From positions 78,983,910 through 79,047,909 of the forward strand of contig CM061237.1 of the NCBI GenBank assembly GCA_030848705.1: 64,000 nt of DNA. Direction: 5' to 3'. The DNA is from Heracleum sosnowskyi. Lineage: Eukaryota; Streptophyta; Magnoliopsida; Apiales; Apiaceae. The position numbers and the translations under genes were made by a program. Below are positions 1-10,953 of this stretch, piece after piece (positions within the stretch are counted from its first letter, which is position 1; every line of letters begins with the position of its first letter). The notes beneath the pieces were generated by a model that saw only the letters and a list, made by a program, of their open reading frames with translations, did no database searches and was not told where the DNA came from.

Positions 1-1148
1 GTGCTTTCTCAGATTTTCCTTTCTTGCACTCTGGAGCATAATGACCCATCTCTTTACACTTGTAGCACTGGATCTCAGACTTGTCTTTCTTTCCAGACTT
101 GGTATTCCCTCCATCAGACTTTCTGAAATTTCTCTTATCAGAGTTTGAATCTCTCCTAGCGAATCTCTTCCCTTTCTTGAAGTTCTTGAATCCCATCTTC
201 TTGAAGGTCTTCACCATTAAAGCAACCATTTTCATCATCTCTTCTTCATCATCCTCAGAATCAGAAGCTTCATCATCAGTGTTTGAGCCATCATCAGAGT
301 TTGATGACTCACTGTCAGATTTAATGACTAAAGCCTTTCCTTTGGCTTTCTTTCTTGATGATTCCTTCTTGACAGGCTTTTCTTCAACTTTAAGAGCAAC
401 AGATTTTGTCTTCTTTCCAGATCTTTTGTTTCTTTGTTCTATCTCCAGTTCATGAGTTTTGAGCAACCCATAGATTTCATCAAGATCTGTTTCTGCAAGA
501 TCATAATTGTCTCTGATTGTTGTCGCCTTCAAATCCCATCTTTCAGGTAGGGATAACAGAAACTTGAGATTTGACTCTTCAAGTTCATATTCTTTATCAA
601 CCAGGGACAAATCATTCAACAATTTACAAAATCTGTCATAAGTATCTGTCAAAGTTTCATCAGATCTAGAGTCAAAGTGTTCATACTCCTGTGTTAGAAT
701 GGTCTTCCTATTCTTCTTTATAGCACTTGTTCCTTTACACCTGACTTCCAAAGCATCCCAAATTTCTTTGGCAGTTTTTGCTGCCAATAACTCTGTTAGA
801 CATGACATTATCTAAAGCACTATGGAGAAGGTGTCTAACTTTTGCATCCTTTGCAATTGATGAGATGTCTTCAGGAGTCAAATCTTTCTTCTCTTTTGGA
901 ACAGTCTTTTGTTCTTGACCCGCAACAACAGGAGACAGTTTTGTTGGCATATGAGGACCATCATTGATTCTATCAAGGTATTCTGGATCTGTGGCTTCCA
1001 GAAACATGGTCATCTTCACCTTCCATATTGGATATTCAACTGATCTTAGAATTGGAACCCTTATAGTCTCATATCGACTAACAGAAGTTGGTTGAACCTT
1101 CTGAGCATTCGAACCTGCATTAGAACCTTCCTGAGAGTTGTCAGTCAT
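1..1148 (-). pseudogene. gag: S1b gag, 5' part, frameshifted
   Basis: This encodes the N-terminal part of the capsid/nucleocapsid protein of a Sirevirus. It begins at ATG (1146-1148) with MTDNSQEG and aligns well with the S1 gag at 43755-46013. The reading frame shifts near 770-785: the stretch coding 'NRVIG' is followed by one extra base relative to S1, and translation runs into a stop at 735. The remaining bases, 1-734, still match S1 gag in another frame, including the basic and Ser/Asp-rich region before the zinc knuckle. The copy is therefore broken. The rest of the gene lies outside the window. Confidence 0.85.
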
Positions 1149-1196
1149 GATTATACTTGTGTTTAGATCGATAAACTGTATATATTAAACAGCCTA

Positions 1197-1209
1197 GGCT
1201 CTGATACCA
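1197..1209 (-). promoter_or_regulatory. S1b primer binding site (initiator tRNA-Met)
   Basis: Read on the minus strand this is TGGTATCAGAGCC, two bases after the LTR end. It complements the 3' end of plant initiator tRNA-Met, the usual primer for minus-strand DNA synthesis in Sireviruses. Confidence 0.9.
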
Positions 1210-1211
1210 AT

Positions 1212-1706
1212 TGTTAGGCCGATTTCACAATATATAATCAATATAAGTATGATAATAACAATAAAGAACACTGTTTATAAATCAACAACTGAATTATATA
1301 AATAACTCTTCTCTTTGTGATGTAAAATATCACAGAGAGCTGCAAGGTTACAAGAATAATGTTTTCAATAATCGCTTCCCTTTTAGGGTTAACCTATCTG
1401 TGTTTATATAGTACACAGCTACATAGAATCAATCTCTAATTGATATTCCTATAAATTAGCTATACAAATCATAACAAATTAGGATTGCTTCTGTCTTCTG
1501 TTTCGTTTCCTTGTCTGTCTCAATATATCTTGCTTCTTACCATCTTCAAGATATATTGCTTCTAGAATCTTCAATGTTAGCACCGACAACTTTAGCAAAC
1601 TCTCACCCCGTCAGACTTTAATAAACTCTGACTGGCTTCTAGTAAACTCTGATGAATACCTGTTGCTTAAACACTGATAAACACTCATCAGCAATTATAT
1701 CTAACA
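1212..1706 (-). repeat. S1b 5' LTR (495 bp)
   Basis: On the minus strand it begins TGTTAGATATAATTGC and ends GGCCTAACA, giving matched TGTTAG/CTAACA ends. It is nearly colinear with the S1 LTR at 46076-46567. A TATA-box candidate (TATATAAA, minus strand) lies at 1403-1410. The U3 part carries several copies of the S1-family motif CAGACTTTA/TAAACTCTG near 1608-1655. Its role is promoter, polyadenylation and integration end. Confidence 0.9.
1403..1410 (-). promoter_or_regulatory. TATA box candidate in the S1b LTR
   Basis: TATATAAA on the minus strand, about 190 bp before the LTR end. The same box occurs at 46268-46275 in the S1 LTR. Confidence 0.55.
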
Positions 1707-3922
1707 GTTAACATACCAGATTAAGCATTCCCAATTCACTTACCAACCTATTAAAGGTGGCTTCATCCAGTGGTTTAGTAAAGATGTCTGCAAGTTGCTT
1801 TTCTGTTGGGACATAGATCAGCTTCACAATTCCTCTTTTAACATGCTCTTTTATGAAATGATGTCTGATATCAATGTGCTTTGTCCTATGGTGTTGAACA
1901 TGATTGTTTGAGATAGCTATGGCACTAGTGTTTTCACAGTAGATAGGAATGTTGTTCAACACTAGACCATAATCCAAAAGCTGATTCTTCATCCACAGAA
2001 TTTGTGCACAGCAACTTCCAGCTGCAATATATTCAGCTTCTGCAGTTGATGTAGAGACTGAATGTTGCTTCTTGCTAAACCATGACACCAATATTCCACC
2101 AAGAAATTGACAGCTACCTGTTGTGCTTTTTTTGTCAATTCTACACCCAACATAATCTGAGTCAGAGTACCCAACTAGCTCAAATCCAGTATTTTTTGGA
2201 TACCAAAGGCCTAGGTTAGGAGTGTCCTTTAGATACCTAAAAATCCTCTTGATAGCAACTAAGTGTGACTCCTTTGGATCAGCTTGAAATCTTGCACAGA
2301 GACATGTAGCAAACATTATGTCAGGTCTGCTTGCAGTTAAATAGAGGAGAGATCCCACCATGCCTCTGTAAGCACTAGAGTCCACTTTCTTTCCCTTGGG
2401 GTCAAGATCCAGATTTGTTGATGTAGAGATGGGAGTCTTGGTAGGTGATGAATCTTCCAAGTTGAACTTTTTGAGAAGTTCTTTGACATATTTGGCTTGA
2501 CATATGAATATTCCGTCACTTTGCTGAAGAACTTGTAGACCAAGGAAGAATGACAGTTCTCCCATCATGCTCATCTCATACTTGTTTCTCATTAGAGATG
2601 AAAACTTTTCACACAGCTTCTCATTTGAGGATCCAAAAATAATGTCATCAACATATATTTGTACCAGAATGATGTCCTTGCCATGATGCTTGTAGAACAG
2701 AGTTTTATCTACCACACCTCTTGTAAACTAATTTTCTAATAGAAAGGTGGAAAGTGTATCATACCAAGCTCTGGGAGCTTGCTTCAATCCATAAAGTGCT
2801 TTGAACAACTTGTATACAAAGTTATACATTTCAGCATCTTCAAAACCATGTGGTTGTTCAACATACACCTTCAACTCTCCATTTAGAAAGGCACTTTTGA
2901 CATCCATCTGAAACACCTTGAAGTTACAATGTGCAGCAAAGGCTAGAAAGATCCTTATGGTTTCAAGTCTGGCAACAGGTGCAAAAGTCTCATCATAATC
3001 TATTCCTTCATGTTGACAGTAACCTTTTGCAACTAGCCTTGCTTTGTTTCTTGTCACCATTCCACTCTCATCCAATTTGTTTCTAAATACCCACTTTGTC
3101 TCAATTACTGATTTTCCTTTGGGTCTTGGAACCAGCTTCCATACATTGTTTCTTTCAAACTGGTTGAGTTCTTCTTGCATAGCAATCACCCAATCAGAAT
3201 CCAACAATGCTTCATCAATTGTCTTTGGTTCCATTTGAGACAGAAAGCATGAGAACATGCTGTCAACATAGACATTATTCCTTGTCCTTACCCCAGAGGA
3301 GGGATTACCAATTATTAGATCATTAGTGTGATCCTTGTTCCATTTTATGGCTCTGGGAAAGCTTCTTTGTTGATCTGGTGGATTAGCTCTAGTTTGAGGA
3401 GATGAATCTTCACCAGTGCAGTTGTCTCCACCATGCTCTTCTTTATCTCCAGAATCACCATCAATTTGTAGATTGGATGTGATGGTTTGTGACTGAGCTG
3501 GAGTTTGATCAACATCATTATCATTGACAGCATCTTTCTCAATATCAATAGTTTGAGTAAGACTGGGTTCTTCATCAACAATTTCTTCTTCTTCCAAGTA
3601 TCCTTGATTCTCAAATATAAGGGTCTGCATATGACCATCTTCATGTACCCCTGGAAACTTGGTTTCATCAAATGTGACATTTACACTTTCTTCAATTGTT
3701 CCATGTTCTATGACATAGACTCTGTAAGCAGTCCTTTCTAATCCATATCCCATGAAAATGCCTTCAAGAGCTTTGGTATCAAACTTTCCTTTCTTTTCAT
3801 GGTTGTCCTTCATCATGAAACACTTACTTCCAAATACATGAAAATATTTGACAGTAGGTTTCTTCTCAATCAACAGATGGTAAGGAGTGCTTCCATGAGT
3901 CTTGTTGATTATGGTTCTGTTC
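1707..3922 (-). pseudogene. pol: Sirevirus S4 pol fragment: integrase C-terminus, RT and RNase H
   Basis: This is the C-terminal half of a Sirevirus polyprotein. Domains on the minus strand: end of integrase with the conserved 'FGSKCFMMK' stretch (about 3820), a variable acidic linker (about 3680-3330), RT starting near 'DWVIAMQEELNQFERNN' (about 3200), 'KARLVAKGY', the catalytic YVDD (about 2650), and RNase H with 'STSTAEAEYIAAGS' and 'HIDIRHHF'. The frame stays open from 3922 to the TAA at 1708-1710 except for one in-frame TAG at 2728-2730, just before the 'FTRG' motif. The 5' side is cut by the S3 3' LTR at 3923. On the 3' side the S1b LTR starts one base after the stop codon. No gag, protease, LTR or aORF of S4 is visible. 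Confidence 0.9.
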
Positions 3923-5044
3923 TGTTAGGTCCAAAGTATCGTAGAAGGGGGGGGGTTGAATACGATACTTACAAATTATTTAATTTCGTTCGTGGATAAT
4001 TCTTTTAGTTCTAATACGAAATCAAATGCACCAAATCAAAACACGAGTCGGGGAATATATCGTTTTATAAATATAAACCGCGAGGGGTGCTACAATTCTA
4101 ATCCGTAGATTAGCTTCAATGAGTTCAAGGTTACACAAAATCAATACAATGATAGAATTCTGAGCAATATTAATTTCTCTATGATTCTCTGGCTCAAGCT
4201 TCTCTCCTCGTAAATTTTCTGAGTAAAACCTCTTAACTGAATAAGACACTTCTTCTTTCATCTGTAATTGTAGACTTAGTTTTGGAAAACTATCGAACCA
4301 AAATTGTGGAATAATCCTGGCCGTCCATTTTTCCATCAACCTGACACAACAACAAAAGTTTCACCTACTCCTTATTTAAAAACTATTGAAAGGATTTGTT
4401 TTTCTTTCCTTCGATGGTTTTTCTTTCCACTTCACTTGATCCACTTCGATGGTTTTTCCAAAAAGAAAACCATCGAATCCTTCTTTTTCACTTTGACCCT
4501 TGAAGTTGCTTTCCTTTTACTACAAGTGATTTGTACTTCTATTTAAACCTAAACATACCTTGTAATATTCTTTTCACTTTCAGGATGTTTCAGATTCAAA
4601 CTTAAATCAACTTCTCCCGAGATGATAAACATCTTGATCATTTAGGTGTTGATAACTAGTGCAACTGGTCTGGTTCACAAATGACTAACACTCGATCAAT
4701 ACTTCCATGTCTTCAATTCAATGTTGTTGATAAGTCCTTTGTCGTTCTGGTTGCTTCAATTAAATCACTGGAATCCTATGGTACTAACTCTTAATCATTC
4801 AAATACTTCTGCAATCTTGAAAGTCTTGTTTCTTTATTTGTCACTGAGGCTTGAACATATTAATGAACTTCTTTCCGTGACCTGTTTACGGACTTCAAGA
4901 ATACATACCATATTTTGATTTTTTGAGTTTACCTTTTCTTCTTTACTTCTGGATTCCTGTGCTTCTGTTAATATTACTGTATGTCTCATCCTTTGTTGAG
5001 TTGTAGTTATCTCTTTTACATCTTATGTTACATTATGCTTTACA
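3923..5044 (-). repeat. Sirevirus S3 3' LTR (1,122 bp)
   Basis: On the minus strand it starts TGTAAAGCATAATG right after the polypurine tract and ends GGACCTAACA. The left flank is S4 integrase, so S3 inserted into S4; the flanking five bases are TGTTC. The matching 5' LTR is missing. It carries four clear copies of the S3 motif (AAAACTATCGA, TTCGATGGTTTT) at about 4286-4475, including an inverted pair at 4446-4478. Near its U5 end is a G/C-run stem-loop (3934-3970). Confidence 0.85.
3934..3970 (-). other. U5 stem-loop of the S3 LTR
   Basis: A perfect 10-bp inverted repeat (AAGTATCGTA at 3934-3943, TACGATACTT at 3961-3970) encloses a 17-base loop with nine G (C in the RNA sense). The S2 LTR has the same structure with different arm bases at 63926-63958. 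In the element's RNA it would lie at the end of U5, about 12 bases before the LTR end and close to the primer site. Confidence 0.7.
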
Positions 5045-5056
5045 ATCTCCCCCTAT
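5045..5056 (-). promoter_or_regulatory. S3 polypurine tract
   Basis: Minus-strand ATAGGGGGAGAT directly abuts the 3' LTR. This is the usual primer for plus-strand DNA synthesis. It defines the LTR boundary and confirms the minus orientation of S3. Confidence 0.85.
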
Positions 5057-5276
5057 TTGATTGTTAGAGTTCGACAAACAAATACCTCGAGGATAACTCA
5101 ACTAACTAAGGAAACATGAAACTAATTAAAGTAAGACAGATTAATAATATTAAATGCATTATGGATTAAATATATACATTTCCAGATTTCAAAATTTAAA
5201 GAACATTAAAACTTTTTACAATGAAGTTGCTCCTCTAGTCTGAGTAGATTGTTCTTGTGTTCTTTGCTTCAAGTCT
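5057..5276 (-). other. S3 3' untranslated stretch
   Basis: 220 AT-rich bases lie between the aORF stop codon and the polypurine tract. I see no ORF or conserved motif in them. Confidence 0.6.
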
Positions 5277-6367
5277 TCAGTCCATCTCAATCTCACCTTC
5301 TTCAATCACTGGATTGGAGTTAGCAGCTTGATAATCAATCACGGATGGATAGTGCAGTGGTTCTCCAGGTTTAAGGATTGCTCCTTTGATGTGTCTTCCA
5401 ATGCACTCAACCTCTTGACCCACTCCAGCCCACAACCATGCAATATTAACATCTTTCTTGTTTAGCTTTGGCATGTTTGGCAGTCTGGTATGCACTTCCA
5501 ATCCTCTCTCCACTCTCTTCCTATAATAGGGAACATTCTCCATCAGATATCTTCTTAGAGTGTCTGCTGCTTTGTCCTTCTCCGTTGATGTGAATCCAGT
5601 GGATCTAAGATACTTCTCAACTAATATTAGATAGTTATTTGGATAATCTTTCAGTTTGTCCTCCGTTAGATAGCAGATTCTGAACAAGTCATTTGTCATG
5701 AATCTAACCATAGGAGGATCTTCAGTAATCTCTGGACTGACCTTCATCAAGATTTCCTTAACATGACGGAACAGTTCATTTAGCCTTGTGGTGCTCTGTA
5801 TCTTGATGAGCATCACCTGCAGTTCTGTATATGTTCTCTGTTCGAAAAACTTAGTGGAAATCACAAATGTACCTTTGTCAATAAAATTGATCAGTATGTT
5901 CCATGCACCATTTGCTTTAACCCCAGCTTTTAGAAAGATCAGAGAATGTCTCAATGCAGTGAAGTAAGTATCATTTTCTTGATTTGCACTTCTTATATCT
6001 TGAATGATAACTTCCACTTCAGCATTGTCGTTGAATTCTAAATCGTCTTCAACTCCGCAGAAATTGTTGTAAGCTACCTCCCAATCTTTTCCTTGTTTCT
6101 GTGCCAAATCAATCATCTTTTTCTTCCTTGCTTCATTATACATCTTGAATCTCTTTAGCTTTTCACTCCTCAGAACTGCTTGGTGAGTTTCCTTCTCAGC
6201 TTGCCTGGCATCTCTTTCTACTTTCTCAACTTTCAATCTTTCCAAGGCAGCTTCTTGTTCAAGTGATAGAGGATTTGCTTCTTCCATATCATCATCCAAG
6301 AGAGGATGTTCTATTGGCTCTGGATAATATGGTTCATGCTCTTCCTGTGGTTGTTGCTCATGCATGA
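5277..6367 (-). pseudogene. S3 extra ORF (aORF), C-terminal segment
   Basis: This is the last exon-like block of the long third ORF of Sirevirus S3, ending EEGEIEMD at a stop at 5277. It is open throughout and about 363 codons long. It starts with an acidic Pro/Glu-rich stretch, followed by a long Glu/Lys/Arg-rich segment ('LEQEAALERLKVEKVERDAR') that looks like a coiled coil. After that comes a more globular part with many hydrophobic residues. No membrane segment is visible. It joins in frame to 10422-10953 once the solo LTR and one copy of its CATGA duplication are discounted. Function is unknown; Sirevirus third ORFs have been called envelope-like, which this segment does not support. Confidence 0.75.
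6363..6367. repeat. Target-site duplication, left copy (CATGA)
   Basis: CATGA abuts the TG of the solo LTR and is repeated at 10422-10426 after its terminal CA. Confidence 0.9.
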
Positions 6368-9300
6368 TGTAACACCCCCATATCCGGGGTCAGGAATCTG
6401 GGTTGTCACACTCCATCAATTATACCATACCTGTATCACTTACAATATTCTAATAATACATCTCCAAAGACCCCAATCACTTACGCACACACACACAAGT
6501 TATAGCCTTGGAAATGAGCAACAACGAGTAACTCAAGGGTGGTCTCTCCATTCCCTTGCTCTCGTAATACGGGGTGAATCGACAATGTTTTCTTCATGCT
6601 GAAAGTTTTAATAAAGCAAGAATGAGCTAATAGCGCTCAGCAAGAAATCTATCCCAGTTTAAATCTTTAAACCTTTAAGGTAGATAATCCATATTGGATC
6701 AAAGTTTTAAAACTACTAGGGTTTATCCCCAAAATAGTATCTTGTTCAAAATACTGTATGACTTATAATCATACTCAAATACTCTTCGTAAATCATTTAG
6801 AAATCCTTGGTATCGATATAATAAACCAAGTCTCAAAACATATCTTTTTAAAATAGATATTAACATTGGAATCAAGGCTTAAAGCCTATCCATTGATTCA
6901 AAATACTATACAGTTCAACATACTATATATCTTAAATACCTCCTCAACACATATACACACATATCTATTTAGATATCTCATATTGTTCAAAACACTGTAA
7001 AATATCAGTAATGAACACCTTTTTGAAGCTGTTGTGTTGTGATATATATAAAAACAAGAATGAGCACTAAAGCTCAACAATAACATATAGCAACATAATC
7101 ATATATGTAAGCTGATATCATAACTGAAAACCTTTAAAACTCCGTTCATATACAGAACGATATGTTTAAATATGCTTTTCGTCAAAACATGCCATACAGT
7201 TCAAAATACTGTATGAGGAACATCATTACTCATCACTGTCACATTATCAATAACTCAGCGCATAGGCTTTCGTTACAATGTGCAGCACAACTCCAATTGG
7301 AAGAAGTGGACATTCTGGAACCCCGATACACGGTGATCAGCCGATGTATCGTAACATAACTTCTCTACTAGTAGAAGGACGATTTCCTGTTCGGTTATCA
7401 CCTTGGCCGCATTTGGGCCCATTGTGCTATAAGGTCACTACCTCGGCGCCTGTTTCATCACTGGGAAAGCCTTTGCACGCAAGGTCACTACCTTGGTGCC
7501 TGTTTCATCACCGGTAAAGCCTTCATAATTATGGCACTCCCCCGACACCTGTTTCATTGCCGTGTAAGCCCTTCCAGATCCCATGATGAATCCTATCCTT
7601 TAAACTGGAACCGAACTTAATCGTCGTTCCCCGAGCGTAAACTAGCACGTTGATAGGTATGAACTTATTACCATACTTACTTCCGGAAACGTTGAGGAAG
7701 TAATAATACAATGTGGGTTGACTACTGTCAACTGACCTCGATCCTTGAGTAAATCATTTCGCAATCATGACCCAAGAGTTTGGTAAAATACCTTTTTAAG
7801 ATCAGAAAATCTTTTAAATAATTATTGGAACCTTACGTAATATCTAAATAAGGTTCTTATGATTTTTAAATCATTTTTGGAATATTTCATAAATATTGAA
7901 TCATTATTCAATATAATACCACTTAAGTGAATATCCAAAATAATATTCATTTACTTAAATAACTATTCAAATAATATTTTTAATAATATTATTTAATATT
8001 TAACATTAAATATCCAATATACATATATATTGGAATATTTAATCAACATTGTTTTTCTAAAACATAGCTGTCCCTGGACCCTCCAGTTTCTGACAGTATT
8101 ATTAAGACAAAATAGTAATTTAACTCCCGGTCTAATATTTTAAACCACCATACAAGCGCTCTACTCTTAGAGCCTTTAGAAACCTCGGTTTATATCTAGT
8201 ATTTACTTAGCATATAAACCTTATATCTCATAAAGCTTTTTATCTAAAGCGGAAACAGTTTATAATTCTCTTTACAACATTATAGCATTATATATCACAA
8301 TCACAACAAAAAAAATACAACCGCATCTTATATCAGATGTATGGTTTGAAAACTTGCATGCATCTATCATATGCATATACTATAATTTCAACAGTTTTAA
8401 AATACAACCACATCTATATTCGATGTAAGGTTTGAAAACTAGAATGCATCTATCATATGCAATCATCAGTATAAGAAATTGAACATAGCATGAAATGAGA
8501 AAACTTGCCTTCGGTCCTTGGTTTTTAGGGGTTCGAGAATTTTCCGGGAAATCTATAAACAAAGAAATACTCGATCAGTCCCTTAGCGTAATCATTTAAA
8601 GTGCCATTAACTTAAGCACTAACGTTCTATTAACGAACATCAAATGTCTCGCTCTTGGTCACTTATAACCTCATGACATTCCTTAAACTCTTAAGTCAAA
8701 AGTTTGGTTGATAATCCGTTCACAAAACCAAAGTACTTTACAATTACTAAACTTATGGCTTTACTATCCCCTCAAGGGCATTCCACTTGCGCAACTTTGA
8801 TTCTCGCATTTTTATAAAATCGGAAAACCATCTTTTTAACACGAAACCTTCTCGGTTCCCTTCCTAACTGTCCATACTAGTATCCACATTAATAACATGA
8901 CCCAATTCCATTTTTAAGAGGCTTGATCATAAATTCAAAGTTCATACAGTGAACTACTTAGTTATCCAAAACCGTTTTCACTAAAATGGGTGTTTCTCCT
9001 AAACCGTAAATCGAAACGATACGATTCTTTCGCCAAAACAAACTACAAAACAGAGCCTAAATGATCATGGTCAGAAAGAATTTTTTTTATGCCTATAAGG
9101 TAACCGTGGTCTCTGTCCAAACTTCCTAAGTGAAATCCGACATGGTAACGACGCTTAATCGTGATTCCCGTGTTTAAAACACTCAAATCAATTCACCAAT
9201 CAATACCCAAGCAATCATAACTCAAGGTTCTCATCTAAACCAACTTATTTCTGTCTAAACATGTTCATATCATTATTCACAAGCTCAACCATTAACCAAT

Positions 9301-10421
9301 CCACTAATCATCATATTTATCATGCATAACACTTCTATATCACACTATCACTAATCATTATCAATATAATCACTAATATCAAAGTATAACCAGGGGTGGG
9401 AGATGTTTATACCTTCCTTGGTGCTTGGTAAAGACTATCAATAGCTTGTATACCCTTGCTTGATCCTTATACAACCTTAATAAGCTTTAATCTTCAAGAA
9501 CACAAGTTAGCATTTTCGAATTCACTATTCATGCCTCAACTTTGATCCAATATTTGACCATTCTATACATCTTTTATGGCCCTGAAATCTTGAATGTATC
9601 TTGGTTATACATTGAGGGAGATATGGTCCAAATTTGGCGATTTTAGGATGAGTATATTTAGAGTTATGAATTTGTCTTTGCTCCTTGCTCATGCTGGGCA
9701 GAATTTTGAAGAAAATGGGGGAGATGAATACTTGATTTCTTTTCTTTCTTTTTGTCCAATAAACACTAATTACCATCCATATAATTGTGTGGTCTCAATT
9801 GTGTTTTGTCACCCAAGGACACATGTCAATTTATTGTGGTTTGTGTGGTGAAAGTGGTGACAAGGTGGTGATTCATCACCTTGTCATCACTTTGTCATCA
9901 CCTATGTCATCCTCATGTGTCATGCTTATGTCATAATTTGTTTCCTCAATACTCTTATATGTTGCACTTGATGATCTTATATGATACTTCTCCTTTGGTT
10001 AGGGTTTAATCCATAATTCGTTACGCTTCTGCTTTGCTGCTAAGTTTTGAGATAGGTTCAAGGGATTTTGAAAACGTTTCGTTGTACCAATGCTAGGGGA
10101 TACTTCCTTGACCTTTTTATTACCTTGGCTTAATATATGATCATGGATCTTCTCGCTTTCTTAATTCTCAAAACAATAAATTAATAAATCCTCGACTGCC
10201 CGATGGATAGTGAACAAAATTTAAAGTTGGAATCTCCTGATTCTGATCACGTTTACATTCACTTATTCTCCTTATACCTCAATAATATAACTTCGAAACA
10301 TTCATTTCATGTCTTCCTTATAGTGTGGTCTGAAAATATTTTTCATCAGCAAATTCACTATTCATCAACATTTACTATTCATATTTTTTTTTAACTAAGT
10401 CCAAAATTTGGGGTTATTACA
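6368..10421 (-). mobile_element. Ty3/gypsy (Tekay/Del-like) solo LTR, 4.05 kb
   Basis: This 4,054-bp block has perfect TG...CA ends and a 5-bp duplication (CATGA) on both sides, with no internal domain. Read on the minus strand it begins TGTAATAACCCCAAATTTT and ends with ATCCGGGGGTGTTACA, as the LTRs at 10954 and 20078 do, so it is a diverged member of that family in opposite orientation. Shared landmarks include the CA/GT microsatellite (about 6485), the 'CTTGCGCAACTTTGA' block (about 8788) and AT-rich ATTCA/TGAAT repeats (about 7860-8040). It most likely formed by LTR-LTR recombination. Small ORFs inside it look like chance. It interrupts the S3 aORF. Confidence 0.85.
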
Positions 10422-10953
10422 CATGACCTCAAATCCCTCTTCACTTTCTTATTCTACAATGTCTTCAATCCAGTATTGTCTCACTGGAATAGTTTCATTG
10501 GTTTCCCATCTTCCCCATCCATCTTGTTGGTTCGAAGGACCAGGTTGTTGGTTTCTCAACATATTCCATATTGACTCCACTCCGTAACTCTGGTTCTCCA
10601 TGAATAGAGCAATGTCCTTGTTCATCTCTTGCATAGAAGCTAGCTTCAGGTCAATGTCATTAAGTCTTGAGTTGGTAGTTTGCTCGATTCTATCCAATCT
10701 CTTGTTGAGGCGAGACTCCACTCTTGACAGCGTGTTCATTGCATCCTTGACCCTAGCTTGACCATCCCGGATAACCAGAACGTCTTCATTTAAAGATTCT
10801 TTTCCTTGTTGTAAGACATGCACTTCATTCATAAAACCATCTCTAAGTTCCTTGACGTCTGCTCTCAAGTCGACCAATTCCTCCATAGCTTCCTTCTTCA
10901 GGGAGTCCACTGCCTGTTTAGTACCTGTTATAGTGCCAGATGAACTGCCTAAG
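10422..10953 (-). pseudogene. S3 extra ORF (aORF), middle segment
   Basis: About 177 codons of the S3 aORF lie between the two gypsy insertions. The reading frame enters from 24940 in frame across the CTAAG duplication and continues as 'GSSSGTITGTKQAVDSLKKE'. It is rich in Glu, Lys, Arg and Leu with heptad-like spacing ('ELVDLRADVKELRDGF', 'ESRLNKRLDRIEQ'), so a coiled coil is likely. One in-frame TAA at about 10449-10451 interrupts it shortly before the solo LTR. I see no catalytic motif or membrane segment. Function is unknown. Confidence 0.75.
10949..10953. repeat. Target-site duplication, left copy (CTAAG)
   Basis: CTAAG precedes the TG of the 5' LTR and recurs at 24940-24944 after the 3' LTR. 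This proves that the two long repeats and everything between them inserted as one unit. Confidence 0.95.

Larger units (their letters stand above)
1..1706 (-). mobile_element. Sirevirus S1b, 5' end (LTR, PBS, gag), cut by the window edge
   Basis: This is the 5' end of a Ty1/copia Sirevirus read on the minus strand. The LTR (1212-1706) is followed by a tRNA-Met primer site and then gag, which runs off the window at base 1. LTR, leader and gag closely match element S1 (37436-46567), so both belong to one family. It is inserted one base past the RT/RNase H stop codon of another Sirevirus (S4). Only one end is visible, so the target-site duplication cannot be checked; the flank beside the LTR is GTTAA. 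Confidence 0.9.

Noticed and set aside
81..455. Plus-strand ORF, Ser/Phe-rich, recurring at 44959-45333
   Set aside because: It is the antisense of the Sirevirus gag basic/acidic region in S1b and S1; similarity follows from gag itself.
1212..1706. 3' LTR of S4 rather than 5' LTR of S1b
   Set aside because: Primer site and gag on its other side, and its match to the S1 5' LTR, assign it to S1b; I see no polypurine tract between the S4 stop and this LTR.
6306..6602. Possible membrane protein of 98 codons
   Set aside because: It spans the aORF-solo LTR boundary and its hydrophobic start is the antisense of a Glu/Pro-rich aORF segment.
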